Shown here piece by piece: positions 60,871 to 64,000 of a stretch of 64,000 nt of DNA. Every line of letters starts with the position of its first letter. Within the stretch, counting starts at the first letter, position 1. Source of the DNA: Meandrina meandrites (Eukaryota > Cnidaria > Anthozoa > Scleractinia > Meandrinidae). The stretch is taken from assembly GCA_963693305.1 (NCBI GenBank), contig OY855915.1, forward strand, positions 10,443,840 through 10,507,839, written 5' to 3'. Under the pieces are notes generated by a model. That model did no database searches, was not told where the DNA came from, and was given only the letters and a program-made list of their open reading frames with translations. The translations under genes were made by a program, and so were the position numbers.

Positions 60871-63800
60871 GCTACTAGAGGACTATTAGTAATAGTCATC
60901 GAGTAGCGAAATTCGTGACGCTTTCTTTCGTTTTATTCCCAAATAAATATTTCTTTAACTTGCATTTGCTAACTTTATTATTGCTTTTTGTGTCCGACTA
61001 GTTGGGTGATACTAAAACAATTGGTCTAATTGTTAACTATCCACACCACACGCTTGTTAAAATGGCCTTAAATTGTTTCCACTTCACTCACACCATCACG
61101 TGATCACTATTTTTGTAACACTGCATACAACGAAAATCTTAAAAGTCTATCACGGAACAGGTCCACGAAATGGGAAAAATTTAGACCAGCTTAACGAATG
61201 TACGTTTTGATAGTAATTAGGATTACCTGGTTTTCGCTTTCCTTGATACGGTAGGGACTTTCCTAGAATGTAAAAACGACCAATCAGTTTAAAATACTGT
61301 TTGCGCTACGCCAGAATCTGTTCTTACAGTTGAAGGAGCTATCTCGCGGCCTACAAGGTGCTTTTTGCGATGCATAAAATGCCCCTACAAGCGAAAAGAA
61401 ACTTAAAAATAGCAATTTATTTAGATAGCATAACGCCAAATTAGTAAAAATAAACCAAGTAGGAGAAAATGATCGTTCAACTGGGGAAGATTGGAACAGG
61501 TGCGGTGAACAAAGCTAATATGCGCTGGTTGGGATCTGATGACAATAAAAGGGGAAGATCTTTCAGCCCTGGTTTGTAATAATAACCGATGCGTGTTTTG
61601 TTATATTTGGGCCTTGTTGCCATGCCGTGAAGTGCCGTTTAGCTATGCATATTGCAAGCAGTTCTCAAGACATAAGCCATTAGTAAGCAAAAGCCAATCT
61701 CAGTGACTTCGGGCAGTCAATATACAATGCAAAAGTTGTTGTTAACAAGTTTCGTGAAAGCCCAACAAATAGCGAGTAATAATCATTGTTAATCAGTATA
61801 GCACAGAGAAAAAAGGAAAATAATCCTTATGATCTCTTTTTTGTACGTTAAGGCATACAGCTATTTCAAGAAAGGTTGTCAGGAAAAAAGCATCAAAGTG
61901 CGCGCGACAGGACCGAAAGCTGGTTTTGGTATCTCTGGAATTTTGTATATTGGCCTGGAGGAAATGTACAAGTTGTATTTCTGCACGTGAAGAATTTATT
62001 TTTCCTCTCAGAAGGCTTTTATTCGTAGCTTTACTTTTACTGCCGCATGTCTCTGAGTTAGGGAAATTGTTTTAAAAGCAGCGAGGCTAAACGTACCTTG
62101 TTTTCGTATGTCTGAAGAGAAAGAAAACGTGCAGATTCGCGTTTATTGTGGCGTGATATCTCATTAGTACTCAGCACGTGCAGTAGCTCTCTACTTCTAC
62201 CCATACTACCTTTCGGTCTTCTCGAGTGCACTTGTGTGCTTTTCTCTGACAACCTTTCTCAAAATAGCTGTATACAGCACGAATGTGACATCGTTTTGCT
62301 ACCGCAAAATTTTAAGTTACAACAGATGAAAAGGTCTTAAAAATGTTATTTTGTTATGTTATGTTATGTTATGTTATCTTCAGTAGCCATGTTAAGTTCT
62401 GCTACATTAAGTTGTTATACGAACACTCACGACCTTCGTTTTCTACGGCTAGTTTCGTGCTTTCGCTACTTCTGTGTGTTTCATCTAAATTAAAATTTCC
62501 CAAATCAATACGAACCTGCTTCATTCCCAAATATCTCCATAGCGACGCAGTCAAGGCTCCGGGAATCAGTATCTTCTCGGATCCAAAAGTGCTGGCCGTA
62601 TATAGTTGGCCTGACATCTAAAACAGCAGCACATTGAAATCTGGTGTCGTAGTCAAGCTGAAATCCCTGTGACAGGGTCAAAATAGAATGGCACCTTTAA
62701 GGGTTTAGGTAATAAATCAAAGACAAAATACAGTTTTTCATCACCTTTCAAACAATGAGAAAAGTGTTCAAATACGACGCGCAGCGGAGTATTTTTTACG
62801 AAATCCGAGGTGGGTGGAAATGTGTGAAGCGCTGTCTCGAGTATTATAAAAGGGGAATAAAATTGTAAAATTCTATGCTAATTTAGACCAGATATCGAAA
62901 ACCACCGTCGTGTTACAATTTCATTGTTTAACTTGATGAATTATTAATGAATTGCAGAAATTCAAAATAAAGGGCTCTAGCAGCCAACTCGTGAATAACA
63001 AATCAGTGCAAAGGTTGCATAATTAAAAGACCATGTGTTCCATGTGTTTCTTGTGAAGAACTCATCAGCGCCATTTTGTTTACTTTGTGGCTGGGTAATG
63101 GCCTCTTTTCTGTTACCCGCTAAAACCTATGAAATATCGATATGATTTAACAGCCGAGGAAGTGAGTTCGATTTGCCGTACTTACACCTTTTTAACACTC
63201 ATTGCTACGTATTGCATTTCTAAGTGCATCCCTCGTATTTTTGGTAGGGATATCTACATTTAACTGGCATAATTTTGTGAAAAATAGTATAAACGAATCG
63301 AGCATTATGCTCGCATTATAAAGCAAAGTTTTCAATATTCTTTGTGTTCAACATAAAAATCAATCTGGAGTTTTTAAAGGAGAAGTACTCTGACAAGGTC
63401 GCAGAATTCACACAACCAGCCAGGCGCAACATTTTAAGATGAGGTCTTGTTACATAATTCTTAATTTTGATATAACTGCATTGTAAATTGTTTTCATTTA
63501 CACTTGTAAACAACGTAGACATGTCTACTGTTCTACTGTGGTAATACCATAATTAATTTGGTACTCGACATAATTACGAGAAAATTAAAAAAAATGTTAC
63601 ATTCATTGAGCATAACGAATTTGCAAAGCAACATTGAGCATAATGCGGAAATCACTACTTTTTTGGCGTTAGATGAATAAATTTACAAACATAAACGTTT
63701 TATTACCTGCCTAATCTTGTCACCATGAATCTGATTATAAATCCCAAACGGACTCCAAAGTCTGCCATCAAGGCTTGTAAACAGTGACAAAAGCTTGCGT

Positions 63801-64000
63801 GACTCGTCACGGACGCATTTCAATGATGTACCAGCCCTCTTTGTTTCTCCAATAAACACTAGTCGAGTGATAGCGAAGAGCTTTCTCATGTCGACACGAA
63901 AATACACCATTTTATCTGGACCTGCTCTCGAGCAGTAAAGAGTTTGTCCAGGTTCGATGAATCGAAGATCACTACGAGTGCTCATGTCGTAAACTGTAGC
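31351..64000 (-). CDS. Discoidin/Ig-like cell-surface protein (3' part)
   Basis: Minus-strand gene entering from the right edge; the 5' end and signal peptide lie outside. Exons found (5' to 3'): 63707-64000, 63209-63263, 62516-62617, 59351-59542, 57065-57216, 44119-44260, (42457-42486 tentative), 41753-41949, 41203-41283, 40413-40544, 38486-38761, 37419-37760, 36070-36360, 35316-35480, 33820-33957, 33381-33462, 32736-32841, 31965-32184, 31351-31487: over 1000 residues. Domain order: F5/8C, F5/8C, unassigned linker, hydrophobic stretch plus Cys module, four Ig-like domains, hydrophobic tail. Nearly all junctions are phase 1, the hallmark of shuffled extracellular modules. Phase does not close between 44119 (or 42457) and 41949, so at least one exon is missing. 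An adhesion or recognition role is inferred from the domains only. Confidence 0.85.
31965..33462 (-). CDS. Ig-like domain 4 (three exons)
   Basis: Exons 33381-33462, 32736-32841 and 31965-32184. Phase selects the acceptor TAGAG before 33462 and TTAG before 32841. Core Trp in MGWKKSG, and a textbook LVIRDLKESDSGDYTFSV, with Phe where I-set domains have Cys. No Cys occurs in the three exons. Confidence 0.8.
32842..33380. other. Intron of the Ig-like gene
   Basis: Contains a C-rich tract (33020-33070) and otherwise unremarkable DNA; no extra exon seen. Confidence 0.4.
33820..35480 (-). CDS. Ig-like domain 3 (two exons)
   Basis: Exons 35316-35480 and 33820-33957, both phase 1-1. Core Trp in VDWYHNGT, then ISFNTAGTYRIVARG as the F strand. 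The only Cys (KYCQF) follows the F strand, outside the canonical place. Confidence 0.8.
34480..34600 (-). repeat. SINE family II copy 1
   Basis: Minus strand: GTGGTTAGAGCTCCCAACTG, GGGTTCTATTTC (B-box) and then TTTTCTTTGTCCCACGCTCG. The last segment recurs as TTTTCTTTGTCCCATGATCG at 44802, which also follows a tRNA-like head. Two such head-plus-tail copies define a tRNA-derived SINE family. Confidence 0.65.
34646..34775. mobile_element. Small CAGTGGCGGATCC element
   Basis: CAGTGGCGGATCCA at 34646 and TGGATCCGCCACAG ending 34775 are inverted ends. It is related to the 34910 element by the GGCGGATCC core. No clear target duplication. Confidence 0.55.
34910..35086. mobile_element. CAG...CTG element with 5-bp duplication AGACG
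   Basis: CAGAGGCGGATCCAGG at 34910 and CCTGGATCCGCCCCTG ending 35086; flanked by AGACG at 34905-34909 and 35087-35091. 177 bp, noncoding. Confidence 0.85.
36070..36360 (-). CDS. Ig-like domain 2 without the B-F disulfide
   Basis: 291 nt, phase 1-1. Core Trp in NVDWYHV; F/G strands GQLYEADVRNPFGFARG. It contains a single Cys (FGACSK) near the B strand and no partner at the F strand. Confidence 0.75.
37125..37375. repeat. ATATCAAACACGAGAGA-type element, copy 1
   Basis: TATCAAACATGAGAGAGAG, GTTTCATCACATTTCC, ACGCGCAGTAGAGTATTTTTGA and CGGAGAAATAAAA match the longer element at 43398-43966. The right inverted repeat is missing. Confidence 0.6.
37419..37760 (-). CDS. Ig-like domain 1 without cysteines
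   Basis: 342 nt, symmetric phase 1-1. Has the core Trp (QIKW) and the E-F motif LDIERVTTADLGTYKIEV (the D-x-G-x-Y corner), then a G strand. There is no cysteine at all in the exon, so the usual B-F disulfide is absent. A long basic insert (HERSRARGRYRAYDKAYYGD) lies between. Confidence 0.8.
38486..38761 (-). CDS. Cys-containing module of unknown family
   Basis: 276 nt, phase 1-1, about 92 residues: GWRQSYLGPVREDQYALRNC...GYDHFIRHEDMCYSS. The spacing of NCAKLA, GYDHF and MCYSS recalls PAN/apple- or WSC-like cores in which a Cys-x-x-A helix is followed by a Gly-Tyr-x-x-Phe strand, but I cannot assign it firmly. Confidence 0.7.
39665..40268. repeat. TTATTAACCGAG element, copy 2
   Basis: Begins TTATTAACCGAGCAGGAGGTC like 19628 and ends GGGACACGGTCATATAATAA. 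No coding content. Confidence 0.5.
40413..40544 (-). CDS. Exon with hydrophobic stretch
   Basis: 132 nt, phase 1-1. After VPQIIIQQRVDQAYDGG comes a weakly hydrophobic run (PAVVYASGSVASIGVIVIGI). This could be a core strand set of a globular domain or a membrane segment; since Ig-like domains follow, I favour the former. Confidence 0.65.
41203..41949 (-). CDS. Linker exons after the discoidin domains
   Basis: Exon 41753-41949 encodes a 65-residue polar segment (FNNEFNASGHFRLFLDERRA, KHFICKGKLRDGTEIYRH). Exon 41203-41283 encodes 27 residues with DSHPWMHVGTQALWF. Neither matches a domain I can name. The first needs an upstream exon ending in phase 2, which I did not find. Confidence 0.65.
41388..41608 (-). 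repeat. SINE family III, most complete copy
   Basis: Minus strand from 41608: tRNA-like head (GGCTAATGGTTAGTGCGCTGGACG, B-box GCTTCGATCCC shown in parts), body with ACTCTTGCAGTGTCCCTCTCCACCC, then CCTGCGATGGACTAGCATTC as the 3' end. Four relatives in the window share this 3' end or the body. Confidence 0.7.
42457..42486 (-). CDS. Tentative 30-nt exon of the discoidin/Ig gene
   Basis: An ACAAG acceptor before 42486 and a strong GTGAGT donor (42451-42456) bracket AA + nine codons (CLPRALEVK) + G. With the preceding GCDA this gives E-C-L-P, similar to the start of a further discoidin repeat. Phase 1 in and out; it does not by itself repair the phase to 41949. Confidence 0.35.
43398..43966. mobile_element. 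ATATCAAACACGAGAGA element with long inverted repeats
   Basis: AATATATCAAACACGAGAGA at 43398 and its inverse TCTCTCGTGTTTGATATATT ending 43966, with further inverted homology in the arms (GTTTCATC, GACGCGCAGCGGAGTATTTTTGA versus TCAAAAATACTCC). Related partial copies: 37125-37375 and 62740-62960. Confidence 0.75.
44119..44260 (-). CDS. F5/8 type C domain 2, last exon
   Basis: Encodes FVANKNTRDTVRHYLNP, ARYLRFLPVTWHKSICMRVE and the closing YGCDA: the classic discoidin C-terminal half with the Cys that pairs with GC at the start of the domain. It is separated from the previous exon by the 12.8-kb intron that houses the small-gene array. Confidence 0.92.
44290..44715. repeat. Repeat Q, copy 1, with hairpin
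   Basis: 44310-44410 is a hairpin (GGGGAAAATATTTGGCTCG and inverse). From 44460 to 44715 (CGTACGG words, TTTCCAAGGAAATAGCGCGC) it is the inverse counterpart of 56400-56645. The two copies bracket the small-gene array in opposite orientation. Confidence 0.65.
44735..44826 (+). repeat. SINE family II copy 2
   Basis: TGTAGCTCAGTGCACAGGGC (A-box) and GATGGGTTCGAGTTTT (B-box) followed by TTTTCTTTGTCCCATGATCG, the tail shared with 34480. Confidence 0.65.
45021..45208. mobile_element. TAGTATCACCCAACT MITE, copy 1
   Basis: TAGTATCACCCAACTGGT and inverse CTAGCTGGGTGATACTA bound 188 bp nearly identical to 60829-61014 (GTGGACTAATGCAAATCCTG, ATTTTGATTGGCTACG, TCATCGAGTAG). Confidence 0.8.
46065..46088 (-). 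other. In-frame PIP-box-like motif past the stop of copy 1
   Basis: Same frame as copy 1, ten codons after its TAA: QSRIKDFF, an exact match to the PCNA-binding pattern Q-x-x-I-x-x-F-F, followed by basic KETKR. Copies 2-5 read PSRITDFF or PSLITDFF, with Thr-Asp as in PIP degrons but Pro for Gln. Whether it is ever translated (splicing or readthrough) is unknown. Confidence 0.45.
46116..46466 (-). CDS. Array gene copy 1 (A1), unknown 116-aa protein
   Basis: Single exon, ATG at 46464-46466, TAA at 46116-46118. No signal peptide or membrane segment. Features: an internal repeat (VLEAYGIVP near residue 21 and VLKAYGII at the C-terminus), a Ser/Arg cluster SCSRSVRFKQ that fits the PP1-docking RVxF pattern (RSVRF; weak by itself), a charged middle (RHRSEEEH) and IPLTVEQPSHSCPTDK. 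TATA box at 46526-46533 and EGR-type site at 46631-46639. Its protein is identical to copy 3. After the stop the same frame stays open to 45786 and includes QSRIKDFF (46065-46088). I do not recognise the family. Confidence 0.75.
   Translation of the reverse strand: MLKTLKTSAQVSDITTVQYLNVVLEAYGIVPVKDCFPSSCSRSVRFKQNQSTVQNNHYDLPRLRETAKHRSEEEHSMNAKETQIPLTVEQPSHSCPTDKLRAESAKNDVLKAYGII
46526..46639 (-). promoter_or_regulatory. Promoter of copy 1: TATA, ATCAATTGAT, EGR site
   Basis: Minus-strand order going upstream: TATAAATA (46526-46533), palindromic ATCAATTGAT, forkhead-like AGCAAACA, then GCGTGGGCG (46631-46639), the exact EGR/Zif268 nonamer. A p53-like half-site (46653-46662) follows. TATA, ATCAATTGAT and AGCAAACA persist even in diverged copies 6 and 7, so they are probably functional. 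Confidence 0.65.
47493..47840 (-). CDS. Array gene copy 2 (B1), 115 aa
   Basis: Single exon from ATG 47838-47840 to TAA 47493-47495. Same protein family as copy 1 with about a dozen changes (for example KDRFSSSC for KDCFPSSC, and one residue fewer in the N-terminus). TATA at 47901-47908; EGR-type site at 48002-48010. Its upstream spacer has a segment (GTGACCGCTCAAAAGGGTGG, 48176) shared with copy 4 but absent from copies 1 and 3. Confidence 0.75.
   Translation of the reverse strand: MLKTKTSFQVSDITTVQYINAVLEAYGIVPMKDRFSSSCSRSVRFKQSQSTVQNNHYDLPRLRETAKHKSEEEPSMNAKETQIPLTMQQPSHSCPTDKLRAKSAKNDVLKAYGII
48901..49251 (-). CDS. Array gene copy 3 (A2), 116 aa, identical to copy 1
   Basis: Single exon from ATG 49249-49251 to TAA 48901-48903. 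The protein is identical to copy 1 across all 116 residues, 2785 bp away. TATA variant TATAAGTA at 49311-49318; EGR-type site 49416-49424. The post-stop frame reads PSRITDFFVPQG before ending. Confidence 0.75.
   Translation of the reverse strand: MLKTLKTSAQVSDITTVQYLNVVLEAYGIVPVKDCFPSSCSRSVRFKQNQSTVQNNHYDLPRLRETAKHRSEEEHSMNAKETQIPLTVEQPSHSCPTDKLRAESAKNDVLKAYGII
50279..50626 (-). CDS. Array gene copy 4 (B2), 115 aa
   Basis: Single exon from ATG 50624-50626 to TAA. Closest in layout to copy 2 (2786 bp apart), with substitutions such as IASVQYLNTV and SCNRLVRF. TATA variant at 50686-50693; EGR-type site 50787-50795; the p53-like half-site is mutated (CATG to CGTG). Confidence 0.75.
   Translation of the reverse strand: MLKTKTSAQVSDIASVQYLNTVLEAYGIVPMKDCFPSSCNRLVRFKQSQSTVQNNHYDLPRLRETAKHKSEEEPSMKVKETQIPLTVEQPSHSCPTDKLRAESAKNDVLKAYGII
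51700..52041 (-). CDS. Array gene copy 5, diverged, 113 aa
   Basis: Single exon, ATG 52039-52041. Keeps VLEAYGIVPMKDCFPSSC and VFKAYGII, but the RVxF-like patch is SLCFKRG and a PTDKLRA-type segment is shortened. TATAAA at 52101-52106; no EGR site. An intact frame despite clear divergence argues for coding constraint. Confidence 0.72.
   Translation of the reverse strand: MLKVKSSSQISDTATVQYENVVLEAYGIVPMKDCFPSSCSISLCFKRGKSSLQINHFGLSRRRETANHESEEEDSMNAKETQIPLTKEQEQPLHSCATEKSAKNDVFKAYGII
52195..52320. repeat. Hairpin-like repeat ACTTAACCGACGAG..., copy 1
   Basis: ATCGCCTGATACTTAACCGA, CGAGACCGTAGGCGGAGTTG and GATATTCTGCAAGATCGAGC recur at 54495-54595 with few changes. The ends (ATCGCCTGATAC... 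and ...ATCAGACGATATT) are roughly inverted. Confidence 0.6.
53667..54011 (-). CDS. Array gene copy 6, most diverged intact, 114 aa
   Basis: Single exon, ATG 54009-54011, ending ...VLKAYGIILG-stop (TAG), two residues longer than the others. Keeps VLEAYGIVPMKDCF, SRSLRFKRSQS, NETQIPLTMEQPSHSCPTE. TATAAATA at 54073-54080. Downstream, ADFFVPEER is kept with third-position changes relative to copies 2-5. Confidence 0.72.
   Translation of the reverse strand: MLKSKSSAQACDTAIVQYENAVLEAYGIVPMKDCFPSPYSRSLRFKRSQSTLQINQFGLPHRRETANHEGRDELDAINTNETQIPLTMEQPSHSCPTENIAKNDVLKAYGIILG
54213..54506. repeat. 107-bp tandem repeat, ~2.8 copies
   Basis: Units start at 54213, 54320 and 54427 (each GCCCAGTAT(T/C)GCCCAGTAC). 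They contain GACATTTAACAAT, GAAATCGCA(T/C)GGAATATCGCC and ATCTTCATTTAGT. The last unit runs into the 54495 hairpin repeat. It accounts for part of the longer spacer between copies 6 and 7. Confidence 0.85.
55375..55435. repeat. (ATT)n microsatellite
   Basis: About 20 ATT units. Confidence 0.9.
55736..55866 (+). repeat. SINE family I, copy 2
   Basis: tRNA-Thr-like head 55736-55808 (AGCTCAGTTGGTAGAGC, GGTTCGAATCC, GGT at the anticodon) with the tail CTGATTTTTTCAGGCT ... AATTGGAAATTCACTGCG also found at 6089-6150. Inserted in the array spacer next to copy 7. Confidence 0.75.
55956..56222 (-). pseudogene. Array gene copy 7, degenerate
   Basis: Recognisable segments match the start (TTCAACATTTCAACTATCAAGG), the middle (CGGCGGGACAAGCC) and the end (TAATTCCATA) of the family, but the central coding part is deleted and the frame broken. 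The promoter elements (TATAAACAC, ATCAATTGAT, AGCAAACA) remain up to about 56325. Confidence 0.8.
56400..56645. repeat. Repeat Q, copy 2 (inverted relative to copy 1)
   Basis: Reverse complement of this stretch matches 44460-44715 (TTTCCAAGGAAATAGCG, CATACGGGACTTT, GCTTTTCTA, AAACATG(C/T)CGGA). Confidence 0.65.
57065..59542 (-). CDS. F5/8 type C (discoidin) domain 2, first two exons
   Basis: Exon 59351-59542 starts GCSAPLGMESRKIRDNQI and carries ARLNSNGGWCVK; exon 57065-57216 carries IDLLSEKFIDGFATQGH, VTGFIVHHSNDGFSWDV. These are the standard discoidin start, spike and core strands. Phase 1 in, phase 0 out to the exon at 44260. Confidence 0.9.
57760..58562. mobile_element. 0.8-kb foldback palindrome
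   Basis: Arms 57760 to about 58145 and 58150 to 58562 are nearly perfect inverted copies (for example CATGTTAAGATGCAACTTTT and AAAAGTTGCATCTTAACATG) around AAATTTCCGAAAATTTAAGG. The right arm has a small extra insert near 58487-58520. The two 122-codon open frames it yields are mirror images of one frame, not genes. Confidence 0.85.
59580..59775. repeat. TAGAATTCTA/hairpin repeat, copy 2
   Basis: Hairpin TTTCTATCAGGTGATAGTTG...CTATCACCTCATAGAAA (59588-59650) as at 24179-24233, then TAGAATTCTACTAAAACGAC at the right end. Confidence 0.6.
60244..60632. mobile_element. TTAAAGGGACACT MITE
   Basis: TTAAAGGGACACT at 60244 and its inverse AGTGTCCCTTTAA ending 60632 bound 389 bp of noncoding DNA. 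Confidence 0.65.
60677..60825. mobile_element. ATAATAGACCTTTCTCGC MITE
   Basis: ATAATAGACCTTTCTCGC and GCGAGAAAGGTCTATTAT form 18-bp inverted ends of a 149-bp element, directly abutting the next MITE. Confidence 0.7.
60829..61014. mobile_element. TAGTATCACCCAACT MITE, copy 2
   Basis: 186 bp, nearly identical to 45021-45208, including ends TAGTATCACCCAACTAGT and ACTAGTTGGGTGATACTA. Confidence 0.8.
61030..62515. other. Intron of the discoidin/Ig gene
   Basis: No extra exon or repeat boundary recognised. Confidence 0.4.
62350..62380. repeat. (TTATG)n microsatellite
   Basis: About six TTATG/GTTAT units. Confidence 0.8.
62516..64000 (-). CDS. F5/8 type C (discoidin) domain 1, partial
   Basis: Exons 63707-64000, 63209-63263 (weak donor GTAGCA, chosen because it alone closes the phase) and 62516-62617. 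Marks: YFRVDMRKLFAITRLVFIG (the LQVDLG-x-x-x-x-V-T-x-I strand), SLFTSLDGRLWSPF, NTRDALRNAI and the final strand SLDCVAMEIFG. The domain begins beyond the window edge. Confidence 0.8.
62740..62960. repeat. ATATCAAACACGAGAGA-type element, copy 3 (decayed)
   Basis: TACGACGCGCAGCGGAGTAT, GGTGGGTGGAAATGTG, TAACTTGATGAATTATTAAT match the left arm and centre of 43398-43966. Confidence 0.55.

Noticed and set aside
62402..62617. Frame starting MSGQLYTASTFG as the discoidin exon
   Set aside because: The alternative frame of the same exon gives the discoidin ending SLDCVAMEIFG and fits the phases of both neighbours.

Overview
The window looks like nuclear DNA of a cnidarian, most likely an anthozoan such as a stony coral (inference). 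The DNA is AT-rich, genes are split by long introns with GT-AG (one GC-AG) boundaries, and there are discoidin/Ig cell-surface exons, an intronless class A GPCR, tRNA-derived SINEs and dozens of short inverted-repeat elements. No bacterial operon, CRISPR array or rRNA is visible.

Layout. (1) 2781-29118, minus strand: a 20-exon gene for a 563-residue coiled-coil protein. I assembled it exon by exon with consistent splice phases, and I recognise it as a FLACC1 (ALS2CR12)-like flagellum-associated protein from its N-terminal block. Its intron 8 (11757-19450) holds, on the opposite strand, an intact intronless GPCR (15597-16523) and a truncated relative (from 18632). (2) 29119-31350: intergenic, with inverted-repeat elements. 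(3) 31351 to beyond 64000, minus strand: the 3' part of a large cell-surface gene. It encodes two F5/8 type C (discoidin) domains, a linker with a hydrophobic stretch, a Cys-containing module of unknown family, at least four Ig-like domains that lack the canonical disulfide cysteines, and a hydrophobic C-terminal tail suggesting a GPI anchor or a short membrane anchor. Most introns are phase 1. One linking exon near 41.9-44.1 kb was not found.

(4) The 12.8-kb intron 44261-57064 of that gene hosts, on the same strand, a tandem array of small intronless genes of about 113-116 aa: six intact copies and one wreck. Each has a conserved TATA box 50-60 bp before its ATG. Four copies carry an exact EGR-type GCGTGGGCG site upstream. 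Copies 1-4 form an ABAB higher-order duplication of about 2785 bp. Past a conserved TAA, the same frame carries a PIP-box/PIP-degron-like motif. This array is the best candidate for a previously undescribed system; its function is unknown.

The rest is introns filled with mobile-element remnants: TTA-flanked Harbinger-like elements, CAG...CTG elements with exact 5-bp target duplications, a TA-flanked 1.5-kb element with TCGAG-rich ends, an 0.8-kb foldback palindrome, three SINE families and several hairpins.
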